Positions 1 through 10,769 are shown, counted from the first letter of the stretch. The stretch: DNA of 42,227 nucleotides from Neisseria shayeganii 871 (GCF_000226875.1 NZ_JH164926.1:2279909-2322135); one strand, 5' to 3'. Numbers and translations: made by a program. Notes: generated by a model from the letters alone, not told the origin.

Positions 1-9
1 GCAAAGGTC
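1..9. repeat. End of a GAGACC-type small repeat cut by the window edge
   Basis: The first bases (GCAAAGGTC) match the right end of the small inverted-terminal repeat found complete at 4217-4359 and 17144-17286. The rest lies outside the window. A one-base variant of the uptake sequence follows at about 12-23. Confidence 0.5.
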
Positions 10-30
10 TCAGGCTATCTGAAAACAATA

Positions 31-62
31 AAAAGCTGCATTCCCTCGAGAATGCAGCTTTT
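31..62. terminator. Bidirectional intrinsic terminator
   Basis: Thirteen-base perfect stem (31-43 with 50-62) with a six-base loop, A-run on one side and T-run on the other. It lies just downstream of the minus-strand DUF1275 gene and could also serve a plus-strand gene to the left of the window. Confidence 0.85.
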
Positions 63-87
63 CGTTTGCCGGCCGGCCAACCCGCGC

Positions 88-891
88 TCAATACCGCTTA
101 TGCCGCCGCAGCCACACCGCCAAACGCAGGCGCACGTCGTGCCCCACCGAGCCGAAGCCGAGCAAAAACAGCACCGCCGCTACCGGCCAAGTAAAGTGAT
201 AGCCCATGTGGTGAATGCCCCAGGCACCGGCCACGCCGCCGAGCACAAAGGCCAGCAGCATGCCGGCCAACAGGCGGAATTTGGTGCGGTCCACACGCAC
301 ATCGGGCAGGCGCGGATTGCGGTCGTGCCGGTAATACAGCATTTTCGACAGCTCGATGCCCATATCCGTCACGTGTCCGGTCATGTGGGTGGCGCGGATT
401 TGGCCGTTGGAGAGCACGGAAATCACGGTGTTGTGCATGCCCATGATGGCGCACAGCAAAAACAGGGTGGCCGGCACAAACACGGTGAATTCCGACAAGG
501 TGCTGCCCATCAGGCCGAACAGCAAAAGATACAGGGCTTCCAGCCACATGGTCAGCCCGTAGCTGCTGCGGAAACGCTGGCGCTTGGCCCACAAAATCAT
601 CCAACTGCCGTGGGTGGCCCCAACGATAAAGCCGGCCACCACCAAAGCGGCGGTCAGTGCCAGCTGCCACTCGCCCAGATAAAGCATGTCCGCCGCACGC
701 GACAATTCGCCGCTCACATGCGAGGTATAACTGCCAACGGCGAAAAATCCGCCTGCGTTGATGGCGCCGGCCAGAAAAGCCATCACGGCCCCCAAGAGAC
801 GGAAGCGGATGTCGGAAACCGGGCTTTCGTGGATATAGGGTTTGTCGGTCTGCCAGAAAGACAGACGGTAACGGTGAGCAGGCCGGGTCAT
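88..891 (-). CDS. DUF1275 (YoaK-type) membrane protein
   Basis: A 267-residue membrane protein of the DUF1275 family. Family features visible are the segment GAINAGGFFAVGSYTSHVSG around residues 41-60 and TGHVTDMGIEL near residue 169. About six hydrophobic segments follow the soluble first 30 residues, including ones near 78-95, 112-128, 135-150, 208-225 and 235-248. Function is unknown; transport has been suggested for the family. The start is the first ATG in frame, but no clear ribosome site precedes it (a DUS at 895-906 does), so a start further inside is possible. It is transcribed toward the terminator at 31-62. Confidence 0.85.
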   Translation of the reverse strand: MTRPAHRYRLSFWQTDKPYIHESPVSDIRFRLLGAVMAFLAGAINAGGFFAVGSYTSHVSGELSRAADMLYLGEWQLALTAALVVAGFIVGATHGSWMILWAKRQRFRSSYGLTMWLEALYLLLFGLMGSTLSEFTVFVPATLFLLCAIMGMHNTVISVLSNGQIRATHMTGHVTDMGIELSKMLYYRHDRNPRLPDVRVDRTKFRLLAGMLLAFVLGGVAGAWGIHHMGYHFTWPVAAVLFLLGFGSVGHDVRLRLAVWLRRHKRY

Positions 892-1002
892 AACAGGCTA
901 CCTGAAAAGAAACGGGAAAAGGCTGTCTCGCGACAGCCCTTGAAACCTGCGAAAGCCCCCGTTCCAGAAGGCCTTAAACAGGTTCTGAGCGGATACGGCA
1001 GC

Positions 1003-2838
<1,836 letters not shown>

Positions 2839-2965
2839 AATCTGTTCCTTAGTATCGGTTGGAGGAAACGGGCGCGCCGACGTTCGGCATACGCCCGGCG
2901 TTGGTGCCGGAGGCGGGGCGAATTGTAACCAAGTCGGCGGCAAACAAACCAGCCGCCGGCCGGAA

Positions 2966-2999
2966 AACAGGCTACCTGAAAGTTTTCAGGTAGCCTGTT
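2966..2999. terminator. DUS-pair hairpin terminator
   Basis: Two inverted copies of AGGCTACCTGAA (2969-2980 and 2987-2998) form a long stem with a tiny loop and a T-rich side. It sits between the ACBP gene and glmS, downstream of the ACBP gene on the minus strand. Confidence 0.8.
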
Positions 3000-3014
3000 G
3001 CATGCGGAAGATCT

Positions 3015-3278
3015 TTATTCTTCGTTCATCAAGCGTTCCACTTCGGCCACATAAGCGCGCATGGCCTCCTCGCTAGACATGCCTTTCAAGCCGGCCCAAG
3101 CTTCGTATTTCTTTTTGGCCACCAAGTCGAACATACCGGGTTTGTCGCCCTGCACATCGCCGTCAGTGGCTTGTTTGTAAAAAGAATACAGTTTCAGCAA
3201 AGTGGCGTTGTCGGGGCGTTCGGCCAGGCTGACCACGTCTTGTTGCGCTTGTTCGAATTGCTGTTTCAAATCGCTCAT
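3015..3278 (-). CDS. Acyl-CoA-binding protein
   Basis: An 87-residue protein matching the ACBP family in length and signature: LKLYSFYKQATDGD (about residues 27-40), KYEAW and an AYVAEVERL end. ACBPs bind medium- and long-chain acyl-CoA esters in the cytosol with a four-helix bundle. A good AGGAG site lies upstream of the ATG. The gene is apparently monocistronic, ended by the DUS hairpin at 2966-2999. Bacterial ACBPs are patchy in distribution, but neisserial relatives carry them. Confidence 0.93.
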   Translation of the reverse strand: MSDLKQQFEQAQQDVVSLAERPDNATLLKLYSFYKQATDGDVQGDKPGMFDLVAKKKYEAWAGLKGMSSEEAMRAYVAEVERLMNEE

Positions 3279-3389
3279 TGCTTGCTCCTTTGCGGGGGTT
3301 AGGAAAACACGGTTTTTAGCACAGCGGCGCCGGTTTGCCTATGTGAAAAATCGGGTAAATGTTCCATAAACACGGCGGCGGCTGTTGTT

Positions 3390-4145
3390 TTATTCACCTT
3401 CCAAACCGTCGGGATGGGTCAGCAAACCCTGCCGTTTCAGCAAAGCCGCATTGGCCGGCGCATATTCGCGGCTGTAATAGCGGGCGAATTTTTCGCGGTA
3501 GGGAAACTTTTCGCGCGCCTCGCCGAAATCGCTCATCACCCTTTCATATTCGGCCAAGGCGGTGGCCAAGGTATCGTCGTCGGGGTAGCGGTTTTCCGCC
3601 ACCGATGCGGCACGCGGCAGGCGCGGTTTCAAGCGCATGGTTACCGCGGGCTTGCCAATGCACAGGCCGAACAGCGGGAAGGTATGCGGCGGCAGCGCCA
3701 GCCATTCGGTGAGCTGGGGGGCAATCAGGCGGATGCCGCCGGTAAAACAGGTCGCATAACCGAGGCTTTCGGCAGCAGTGGCGGCATTTTGGGCGGCCAA
3801 AGCAGCATCGGTGGTGAGGGTGATCAGCGTGTCCACCGTGCCGACCGCGGCAAAACTGCCCGCATAAGCGCGGCTGGCCAGTTCGGCTTTGTGGGCATCG
3901 CCGATAAACAGCCAATATTCGGCACAGGTGGCGATTTGCGGGTTGGCCGGCTGGGCGGCGGCAATGCGCCCGCGCAATTCGCCATCGGTGATGCGGAGAA
4001 TGGTGTAATGCTGGCCGTTCATCCAAGACGGCGCCTGGCAAGCCGCCGCCAACAGCAGAGAAACTTCTTCGGCGGATAGGGCGGCGGTCGGATCAAATTC
4101 ACGATAGGTGCGGTGGTTCAACAGGGTATCGATTACGGCATTCAT
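3390..4145 (-). CDS. NfsA-type oxygen-insensitive nitroreductase (FMN flavoprotein)
   Basis: A 251-residue nitroreductase of the NfsA/FRP group, expected to reduce nitroaromatics, quinones or flavins with NADPH on bound FMN. Seen are HRTYREF near residue 10 (phosphate-binding HRS-R motif), QAPSWMNGQ (about 36-44), GYATCFTGGIRLIAP, and the group-specific LFGLCIGKP followed by KPRLPRAASV. I place the start at MNAVID; the frame is open another 69 codons upstream, but those run into the repeat at 4217-4359 and are not family-like. GAG lies a little upstream of the chosen ATG. The substrate cannot be told from sequence. Confidence 0.88.
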   Translation of the reverse strand: MNAVIDTLLNHRTYREFDPTAALSAEEVSLLLAAACQAPSWMNGQHYTILRITDGELRGRIAAAQPANPQIATCAEYWLFIGDAHKAELASRAYAGSFAAVGTVDTLITLTTDAALAAQNAATAAESLGYATCFTGGIRLIAPQLTEWLALPPHTFPLFGLCIGKPAVTMRLKPRLPRAASVAENRYPDDDTLATALAEYERVMSDFGEAREKFPYREKFARYYSREYAPANAALLKRQGLLTHPDGLEGE

Positions 4146-4216
4146 CACGGGCTCTCGGTAGAAATGAAGATATTCGGAAAGGGTGCATCGGCAGCCCCAC
4201 CAATGAACAAAGGGCT

Positions 4217-4359
4217 GAGACCTTTGCAAAACCCCCAGATGTGGATGCAGTTCAAGGCGTAGCAGCGCAGCGAGCGTAGACATATCATGAAGATAGGCAA
4301 GCGAGCGAGCAGCGCACAACGCAGAAATGCGCCGCAGATGGGGGTTTTGCAAAGGTCTC
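4217..4359. repeat. Small inverted-terminal repeat element, short form
   Basis: A 143-bp element with near-perfect 21-bp inverted ends (GAGACCTTTGCAAAACCCCCA). The interior holds TGCAGTTCAAGGCGTAGCAG and GCGCACAACGCAGAAATG. It is nearly identical, in reverse orientation, to 17144-17286. There is no coding capacity, so it behaves like a MITE. The termini recall IS5-family elements of Neisseria (IS1106-like), from memory. An exact DUS follows at 4366-4377. Confidence 0.85.
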
Positions 4360-4391
4360 AGGCTCAGGCTACCTGAAAATCGGCGAGCCCT

Positions 4392-6155
4392 TCACACGCC
4401 GAAATGCCAGGAAGCCATGTCCAAGCGTACGCACAGCAGGCGCCACAGCAGGGGGTGGGTGGCCGGCAGGCGCTGCGCCAAAGGTTGCAATAAGGCGTTT
4501 TTGCCTGGTTCGTTCAGCAGCAAAGCGGCTTTCAAAGCGGTTTGCAGCTCGGGCACCGACAATTGCTCGGCCTTGATCAAGCCGGCGGCGACAGGGTGCT
4601 CGGCCAGCCTACCGGACTGGGGCAACGGTGCCAGATAGGCTTTCAACAGCAACCACAGATAGGCGGTATCGGCTGTGTGCACTTGCCGGCGCAAAGCAAT
4701 ACGGATCAGATCCAAGGCAGCCTGTTGCGCAGCGGGCGGCTGCATCACAAAGGCGGGCAAGACATGTTCAAGCAATTCGGCATCCGGCATCAGCGTGGCT
4801 TTGGCCAATTGCCGCAACTGTTGCCGGACAAAAAGTGGGGTGCCGGCTGCCAGCAGCAGCTTTTCAGGTAGCCTGTGTGCTTGGAACAGATACAAAAGGG
4901 CGGCGGTGGCCCGTTCTCCGTCATAAGCGGCCGCCTGCCAATCGGCCGGCAACATCTTCAATCCGGGCAACACACGGTGGCGGCGGATGCGCGACTGCAT
5001 CATGGCTTCGCAGCGGCGGTATTCGGTTTCCTTTTGCTCGGCCGCCAGCGCATGCTCCGGCAAGGGCTGGCCGGGCGGTGCCAAGCGGTGAAACGGCGTG
5101 TGTGCGAACACAACGGCATCGTGTTCGGCCAATTCGGGAGCCAAGCGGCGGGCCGCCACCGGATCCAGCCGCCGGATGCGCTCAAGCAGCGGTGGATGGG
5201 TGGCCGCCAAACGGGCATAAGACAGCCCGGCAAACAACATATGCGCATATTCGGGCGCATGGGGGGAATGCAGGCGGTGACCGCCGGCAAGCGCGGTTTT
5301 GCGCAAGGCTTCGACCAAGGGTTCCGTTTGGCGGGTAAACTGAACTGCGGCGGCATCGGCCAAAAATTCCCGCTGCCGGGACACCGCTGCCTGCACCCAA
5401 GAGGCAAACAAACTGCCGGCCGCTCCCAAAACCAGCAACAGGCCGCCGGGTATATACCAAGGCAGGCTTTGAAAAAAAATTTCCACCGCATTGTCGAAAG
5501 GATGGTTATCTACATTCTTTCGCCGGCGGTAGTCGTCCGCGGTGTCATCTCGCCCGTACAGCAGATAACGGCCGCTGCTGCTGATGCCCTGCAAGCCGTA
5601 AAGCCAACCGCTCAGGCGTTGATTGAGCCGGGTGTCTCTGTTGAGAATATGGCTGAATTCATGGGCGACCACGGCTTGCAGTTCGTCACGCTTCAATTGC
5701 ACCAAAGCGCCGTAAGTCACACCGATTACCGCACACTCGGGGCTACGGCCGGCTGCAAACGCATTGATGCTGTGATCGCGGCGCAGCAAATACACTTGAG
5801 GCGGCGGCAAACCCGCCGCCACCGCAGTTTCCGCCACCAGATTGAGCAGCCGGCGCTCGAGAAAATGGGCCTGTTGCAACTGCAGCCGCTCGCCGCCTAA
5901 GGCTTTGGCCACCGCAGATCCGTCATCATCGATTTGCCGCAAGCGGTGCAGACTCAAGCCGACTGTCATCGCGGTAAACAGTGCGCCCGGCAAAGCATAA
6001 TGCCACCACAGCTGCTCATGCGGCGACAGCCAAGCGATCAGGGTGCCCAGAACTGCGCTGACCGATACCACCGTTCCGGCAAAAGCCAGGCAATACCAGC
6101 CCACTAAACGCCTACTGCGGCGACGGGCTTGGTTTTGCATTCTGAAGAAGCGCAT
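4392..6155 (-). CDS. M48-family membrane metalloprotease (HtpX/Ste24-like)
   Basis: A 587-residue protein with two N-terminal membrane segments (about 20-42 and 50-68), a zinc motif HEFSH in VVAHEFSHILNRD near residue 165, and another hydrophobic region around 238-255, in the M48 layout. The preceding RSPECAVIGVTYGALV is also M48-like. The C-terminal 250 residues are Leu/Ala-rich and resemble no domain I recognise. M48 enzymes degrade or process membrane proteins. Two starts 15 bases apart (6155 and 6140) are possible; neither has a convincing ribosome site. A DUS lies inside the gene at 4863-4874. Confidence 0.87.
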   Translation of the reverse strand: MRFFRMQNQARRRSRRLVGWYCLAFAGTVVSVSAVLGTLIAWLSPHEQLWWHYALPGALFTAMTVGLSLHRLRQIDDDGSAVAKALGGERLQLQQAHFLERRLLNLVAETAVAAGLPPPQVYLLRRDHSINAFAAGRSPECAVIGVTYGALVQLKRDELQAVVAHEFSHILNRDTRLNQRLSGWLYGLQGISSSGRYLLYGRDDTADDYRRRKNVDNHPFDNAVEIFFQSLPWYIPGGLLLVLGAAGSLFASWVQAAVSRQREFLADAAAVQFTRQTEPLVEALRKTALAGGHRLHSPHAPEYAHMLFAGLSYARLAATHPPLLERIRRLDPVAARRLAPELAEHDAVVFAHTPFHRLAPPGQPLPEHALAAEQKETEYRRCEAMMQSRIRRHRVLPGLKMLPADWQAAAYDGERATAALLYLFQAHRLPEKLLLAAGTPLFVRQQLRQLAKATLMPDAELLEHVLPAFVMQPPAAQQAALDLIRIALRRQVHTADTAYLWLLLKAYLAPLPQSGRLAEHPVAAGLIKAEQLSVPELQTALKAALLLNEPGKNALLQPLAQRLPATHPLLWRLLCVRLDMASWHFGV

Positions 6156-6249
6156 GGCGGATAAGGCTCACAAAACGGAATGGCCCATCATATCACCGAA
6201 GCCGTGGCCAAGGCCAAACGGGCAAACCTACCCTAGGGCAGAACCGGCA

Positions 6250-6281
6250 CAGAAATACGCCGCAGATGGGGCTGGCAAAGG
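6250..6281. repeat. Remnant of the small repeat's right end
   Basis: CAGAAATACGCCGCAGATGGGG followed by CTGGCAAAGG matches the last part of the small repeat, with decay in the terminal GTTTTGCAAAGG. The 295-bp gap 6156-6450 otherwise holds only a near-DUS at about 6389-6400 and no gene I can support. Confidence 0.5.
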
Positions 6282-6450
6282 CATCAAGCGGCCAAGCACA
6301 ATAAAGCGTATGATGCGCTTGAGCATAGGTTTCGACTCGGCTCCCGCGCTTCTGTTTCCTCTATTTCTCCTGTTTCGCCCTGCTTGGGGCTACCTGAAAA
6401 CCGCTTGCCCGATCATGGCTTCATCATCCCGACCCAGAAAGAATAAGCAA

Positions 6451-7104
6451 ATGGACCATCGTTATACGGATACTGCTTCCCCCAATCCCCTTCTCCCGGC
6501 AGCCTTGGCCGCCTTACTGACCGGAATCATGATTTGGTCTGGCATCCAACCCACCAGCCGTGCGGTGTGGTGGGCCGAAATACTGCCGGTTCTCGGCGTA
6601 TTCGGTGCCCTGCTGCTGACTTACCGCCGTTTCCGCTTCAGCAATTTAGCTTATGTCTTGATGAGTTTTTGGCTGCTGATGCATACGGTAGGCGCCCATT
6701 ACACTTTTGCCGACGTACCGTTTGATTGGGCCAACCGGCTACTGTCGCCGCTATTGGGCGAAGGCCGCAATCATTTCGACCGCGTGGGCCACTACATCAT
6801 CGGCTTTTATGCCTATCCGATGGCCGAATGGTTGATGCGGCGGCGCGCCTGCAGCATGCACTTGGCTTTTTTCTTCTCGCTGTTTTTCATCATGGGCGTA
6901 GCAGCTGCCTATGAAATTATTGAGTGGCAATATGCCGTACTCGAAGGCGGCAATGCAGGTATTGAATTTCTCGGCTCACAAGGCGATATCTGGGACGCAC
7001 AAAAAGACATGCTGGCCGATACTTTGGGCGCACTGACTGCTTTGCTGATTTATCTGCTGGTGCGGCCAGACCGACAACTCGCCTCTCCTGTTTCAAATGG
7101 CTGA
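6451..7104 (+). CDS. yjdF: YjdF-type DUF2238 membrane protein
   Basis: A 217-residue polytopic membrane protein. The central segment FDRVGHYIIGFYAYPMAEWL and the later GSQGDIWDAQKDMLADTLGA are the hallmarks of DUF2238/YjdF. About six hydrophobic segments are visible. Function is not established. I chose the ATG at 6451 because the family starts about 20 residues before the first membrane segment; an in-frame ATG at 6415 would add 12 residues. Ribosome-site support is weak (AGAAAG). It diverges from the M48 gene and ends before a very strong terminator. Confidence 0.82.
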   Translation: MDHRYTDTASPNPLLPAALAALLTGIMIWSGIQPTSRAVWWAEILPVLGVFGALLLTYRRFRFSNLAYVLMSFWLLMHTVGAHYTFADVPFDWANRLLSPLLGEGRNHFDRVGHYIIGFYAYPMAEWLMRRRACSMHLAFFFSLFFIMGVAAAYEIIEWQYAVLEGGNAGIEFLGSQGDIWDAQKDMLADTLGALTALLIYLLVRPDRQLASPVSNG

Positions 7105-7128
7105 TTCTTTTTATTTGCCAGTAGCAAT

Positions 7129-7171
7129 AAAAACATTTCAGGTAGCCTATAAAGCTACCTGAAATGTTTTT
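7129..7171. terminator. Strong DUS-containing terminator
   Basis: Eighteen-base perfect stem (7129-7146 with 7154-7171), seven-base loop, A-run and T-run flanks, one exact DUS in the left arm. It ends yjdF. Confidence 0.88.
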
Positions 7172-7181
7172 ATCCCTAGAC

Positions 7182-7262
7182 TAAGACCTTTACAAAACCC
7201 TCAGATGTGGATGCAGTTCAAGGCATAGCAGCGCAACTAGGGTGCTGCAACACGCCCTAAGC
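7182..7262. repeat. Decayed, internally deleted small repeat
   Basis: AAGACCTTTACAAAACCCTCAG and ATGTGGATGCAGTTCAAGGC match the left half of the small repeat. GCCCTAA at the other side matches the long form (as at 19321). The right terminus is lost. Confidence 0.65.
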
Positions 7263-7271
7263 AAGCGCCTA

Positions 7272-7813
7272 TTAGGCAAATAATTTACCCGGTAATTTTT
7301 TCGCTGCGGCCTGCCCCATCCAAGCAGCCGTTAATCCGATGAAAAAGGCACCGAAAATATCCATTGGCCAATGCACGCCCAAATAAATCCGCGACCATGC
7401 CACCAACAGCATGCTGACCACGGCAAACCAAGCAAATCGACGGGTGGCCGGTAACCAGCACAAACTGAAAGCAGGTGTGGCAATGGCGGTGACGTGTTTG
7501 CTGGGAAATGAAGAGGACCATTCGTGGGGCAGAAAATTGGTGCCCAAAGGCAAAGCGAAAGGGCGCGGATGGTAGCAGCCTTTACGAATCAGATAAGCAG
7601 CGGCGGCACCGATTGCCAAGCTTAAGATTAAAGCAGCCCACACTTGCGGATTGGCCCGGTGGCGCAGCAAAAGATAGCCCAACAACACCAGGAAAAACAG
7701 AATAATCAGATATTCCGCGCACAAAACGGCAAAAACAATGTAAGCGGTATGGCATCATGGTCTGCATTCAATTGCAGAAACAGCCAACGGTTGAAAGTAT
7801 TCAAAGCATCCAC
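7272..7813 (-). pseudogene. Frameshifted PAP2-type (BcrC/YbjG-like) undecaprenyl-pyrophosphate phosphatase
   Basis: Residues downstream of the shift carry the three PAP2 phosphatase motifs: RKGCYHPRP, SSFPSKHVTA and SRIYLGVHWPMD. They lie among four membrane segments, as in BcrC/YbjG enzymes that recycle undecaprenyl pyrophosphate. The intact frame starts only at a TTG (7724) and lacks the usual N-terminus. That N-terminus is present in another frame from a GTG at 7813: DALNTFNRWLFLQLNA, then LTLFLPFCA, ending at a TGA at 7706-7708. The frames join around 7712-7719, where GCGCGG looks like a two-base CG gain. I infer a recent inactivation or a sequencing error. Confidence 0.75.
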
Positions 7814-8067
7814 GGCGATATTCGGGACTGAAATAGATTTGAAACATACCATCCACTGGAATCAGAACGGACTTTCAGTTTCAGCATAATAGATTCGATA
7901 GTCTACTTGAGTGCAGGCAAAAAAAGAAGCAGGGCAAACGAAAGAAAAATCAGCGGCACAAAATCCCGGATCGTGCATAACAACTGGCCAGCCAATAAAA
8001 TGCTGAAACAGGCGGCGGCCCATCTGCTTCAGCCACTCAAGCTGTCAAATCCAGGCAAGCCTGATAC
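7814..8067. other. Gap with a possible decayed membrane-protein fragment
   Basis: No supported gene. On the minus strand, around 7905-8005, one frame reads a hydrophobic stretch (FSILLAGQLL, then FVPLIFLSFALLLFLPAL) with no good start. It could be the tail of a lost membrane protein. I cannot assign it. Confidence 0.3.
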
Positions 8068-9921
8068 TCAGACCACTGGATTTAGGTATTTCAACCCCAA
8101 CAGCTGTTTATCGGCATCCAAATCGGTAATGCCCAATTTCAGGCGGGTTTTCGGCGGAATATCGATCGGAATGCCGACGGCGCGCCCCAATAATGGCAGG
8201 CCTTCAATCCGTACCAAATCGTCTTTCAGCAACACCGCCTGCAACTCACGCTCACCTTGCTGCTGCAGATACACCAAACTCCAATAAGCCTCCATCTGAC
8301 GTTGGAAGTCTGCATAGGCGGCATAAGCCGTATCGAAATCACGCAAAGCGGCAAACAGCATGCTGTCGTTATGCGTAAAGCGCGGCTCGAAATGTTCGCT
8401 GATCAAACCGAGCAATTGCTGCTGGTTGATGCAGTCGGCCGCCCGCCGCAGAGGCGAAGTAAACCAGCCGTAATGTTGCACGCCCATGCCGATATGCGCT
8501 TCAGATTTGGTGCTCATGCGCACCTTGCCTGCGGTCGGCTGAACACGAAACAAGCCGGGCAAGCCGTGATCGTCCAACATTTTGGCCCAGGTGCTGTTGG
8601 CCAAAATCATCATTTCGGAAACCAGGGTATCGATCGGCGCACCGCGTTCGCGACGGCTGATGCGTACCTGCCCGTTTTCGTCGAACTCAATGCCGTAGTC
8701 GTATTGGGGCGGCTGATCCGCATCATAGCGGTTACGCTGTTTTTGCAAAGCGAGGGCAAATTGGTAAAACCAGCATAAATCGTGATGATGGGCAAACTGC
8801 TCCCCGTTTTCGGCCTGCAAACCGCTTTGTCGGTTAAACAAAGATTCGATTTGCTGGATGCGCAGATTCGCTCCGATCTGCACCCGCTCCAAGCGGATAT
8901 TCGGCGAGGCTACCTGAAACTGTTCGTCCACATCAAAATAGATGCTCAAGGCGGGGCGTTCGCCTTGATCGAGACTGAAAGCAGCAATCCAATTATCCGG
9001 CAACATAGTGATTTTGCCGCCCGGGTAATACACCGTACTCTGCCGCTCGTTCACCAGCGCCTGAATCGGGCTGTCGGCCGCCATCAGCAAAGTCGGCACC
9101 GCTATATGAATGCCGACCCGCTTGCCGCCGCCCGCCAAATCTTGCAAAGATAACGCATCGTCAATTTCGGTAGTGCTTTCGTCGTCAATCGAAAAAGCCG
9201 TGACGCCTTCCGCCGCCGGCAATTCGGCATAAGTCGGCATCTCAAGCGGCGGCAGCGCCGTGCCTTTGGGGAAATGCTTAACCGTGAAACCGTCCAACAA
9301 ATATTGCGGCACGGATGTTACGCCGCCGGTTTGTTTGGCCAATTGGTAGGCGGAAATTTTCAAAGCCTCCGCAGCCTTGGTAAAGGCCTTGTAAGTAAGG
9401 GACTGTTTGTCCGGCGCATGCAGAATCTGCTTCAAATCCGCAGCCACGCTGGCCGGCAAACTGCCCGCTTGTAATTCTTCCGCCCATGCTTCGATTTGCG
9501 CTTCTTGCTGTTTTTTGCGCTCAATGGCGGCCAAAGCTTGTTTTAAGGTTTCTTCGGGAGCAGCTTTGAACACACCTTTGGCTTTTTTGTAGAAATACAT
9601 CGGGGCCGCATATAAAGCCATCAAAGTAGCGGCCAATTCGATTTGGCTGGGCGGATGACCGAAATATTCTTCGGCAATGCTGCCTGCGGAAAACTCCTCT
9701 TCACCGCATACTTCCCACAATAAGTCGGTGTCGATTTCTGCCGCTTCGGCTTCAACCCGAGCCAAAAAATCTTGCAAGGGCATCTCGAACTCAACAAAAA
9801 CATGGTTTGCCTTAACTTTGGTTCGTTTGCCGTGTTGCGTATCCACCTGGTAAGTGCTGTCGTTTTTCTGCACCACAGAAGCCACTTTGAACTGGCCGCT
9901 TTCTTCGTAAAAAATATTCAT
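8068..9921 (-). CDS. RNB-domain (RNase II/R family) exoribonuclease
   Basis: A 617-residue protein with a central RNB catalytic domain: AFSIDDESTTEIDDALSL (about 244-261) carries the metal-binding aspartates, and RVGIHIAVP, YYPGGKITMLPDNW and the C-terminal FTSPLRRAADCINQQQLL follow as in RNase II and RNase R. The N-terminus (about 1-60) looks like a cold-shock-type fold but is divergent, and no long basic tail or S1 domain is evident, so it is shorter than RNase R. It should degrade RNA 3'-5' to nucleotides. A DUS lies inside at 8907-8918. No clear ribosome site precedes the ATG. Whether to call it rnb or vacB is uncertain. Confidence 0.88.
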   Translation of the reverse strand: MNIFYEESGQFKVASVVQKNDSTYQVDTQHGKRTKVKANHVFVEFEMPLQDFLARVEAEAAEIDTDLLWEVCGEEEFSAGSIAEEYFGHPPSQIELAATLMALYAAPMYFYKKAKGVFKAAPEETLKQALAAIERKKQQEAQIEAWAEELQAGSLPASVAADLKQILHAPDKQSLTYKAFTKAAEALKISAYQLAKQTGGVTSVPQYLLDGFTVKHFPKGTALPPLEMPTYAELPAAEGVTAFSIDDESTTEIDDALSLQDLAGGGKRVGIHIAVPTLLMAADSPIQALVNERQSTVYYPGGKITMLPDNWIAAFSLDQGERPALSIYFDVDEQFQVASPNIRLERVQIGANLRIQQIESLFNRQSGLQAENGEQFAHHHDLCWFYQFALALQKQRNRYDADQPPQYDYGIEFDENGQVRISRRERGAPIDTLVSEMMILANSTWAKMLDDHGLPGLFRVQPTAGKVRMSTKSEAHIGMGVQHYGWFTSPLRRAADCINQQQLLGLISEHFEPRFTHNDSMLFAALRDFDTAYAAYADFQRQMEAYWSLVYLQQQGERELQAVLLKDDLVRIEGLPLLGRAVGIPIDIPPKTRLKLGITDLDADKQLLGLKYLNPVV

Positions 9922-9933
9922 TGCTGCAAACAG

Positions 9934-9964
9934 TTTCAGGTAGCCCTCAGCAGGCTACCTGAAA
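9934..9964. terminator. DUS-pair hairpin
   Basis: TTTCAGGTAGCC and GGCTACCTGAAA flank a seven-base loop. It lies downstream of the FKBP gene and upstream of the RNB gene, both on the minus strand, so it likely ends FKBP transcription. Confidence 0.7.
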
Positions 9965-10031
9965 GAAATTGAAAGAGGTACGGATTTTAGCATAAAGCCC
10001 GGCCGGCCGTAGGAAACAAAACCGGCCATCA

Positions 10032-10047
10032 TGTTTCACGTGAAACC
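10032..10047. other. parS-like ParB binding site
   Basis: TGTTTCACGTGAAACC matches 15 of 16 bases of the widely conserved parS palindrome (TGTTTCACGTGAAACA). It lies in the intergenic space after the FKBP gene. ParB binding here would place the region near the chromosome origin. Confidence 0.72.
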
Positions 10048-10055
10048 TAATCGGT

Positions 10056-10382
10056 TTAATCGTGTACCTTCAGCAATTCGACTTCAAACACCAAAGTGGC
10101 ATTCGGCGGGATCACCCCGCCTGCACCGCGGGCGCCGTAGCCCATTTCCGGCGGAATGGTGAGCTTGCGTTTGCCGCCTTCTTTCATGCCGCTAAAGCCT
10201 TCGTCCCACCCGCGAATCACCTGGCCGACGCCTAGGGTAATGGTTAAAGGCTGCTTACGGGATAAACTGGAATCAAATTGGCTGCCGTCGGTCAACCAGC
10301 CGGTGTAATGAACGGTAATGTCTTTCCCTTTCACCGCTTCTTTGCCGCTACCGGTTTGCAAATCTTCAATAATCAAATCCAT
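10056..10382 (-). CDS. FKBP-type peptidyl-prolyl cis-trans isomerase
   Basis: A single FKBP domain of 108 residues without signal peptide, the size of neisserial FkbP. Active-site segments are visible: VHYTGWLTDGSQFDSS (about 25-40), GVGQVIRGWDEGFSGMKEG and the end PPNATLVFEVELLKV. It should speed proline isomerisation during cytosolic folding. GGAG lies upstream of the ATG. A parS-like site and a DUS hairpin follow the gene. Confidence 0.95.
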   Translation of the reverse strand: MDLIIEDLQTGSGKEAVKGKDITVHYTGWLTDGSQFDSSLSRKQPLTITLGVGQVIRGWDEGFSGMKEGGKRKLTIPPEMGYGARGAGGVIPPNATLVFEVELLKVHD

Positions 10383-10465
10383 CTGATTTCTCCAAACAAT
10401 GATTTACCAAATGGCGGCGATTATAAACCGAAACCGGCCCGGCTGCCGAATCTGTTCATACCGGC

Positions 10466-10741
10466 TCAATTACCCACGCATTGGTGCAAGGGGAAACGAT
10501 GCTTCTCCGCTTGTGCCAGCTGTTCTTTTTTGCCGAAACGCTGCCAGGCTTTTTCATGAAAATAGAACACCACCGTATTGGCCAAGGGTTCGATTAAAGC
10601 AACAGCACTGGAGATGCCGATGCTGCCGGTTAAAACATAAGCAATGGTAAACGCCACACCGAAATGCAAAACCGCGAAGGTTAAAGTTTTCAACATAAAT
10701 TGATTATCCGAATGATTGCTTTCATAATTTACGGCCGCCAT
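10466..10741 (-). CDS. DUF2061 membrane protein
   Basis: A 91-residue protein with two membrane segments and the DUF2061 signature: FAVLHFGVAFTIAYVLTGS then AVALIEPLANTVVFYFHEKA and WQRFGKK. The function of the family is unknown. An internal ATG at residue 16 (MLKTLTFAVLH) is closer to where homologues start; the longer form adds a polar 15-residue leader. It is oriented away from the dehydrogenase gene. Confidence 0.85.
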   Translation of the reverse strand: MAAVNYESNHSDNQFMLKTLTFAVLHFGVAFTIAYVLTGSIGISSAVALIEPLANTVVFYFHEKAWQRFGKKEQLAQAEKHRFPLHQCVGN

Positions 10742-10769
10742 GATGCCGTCTTCGCCACCGGCAATACAG

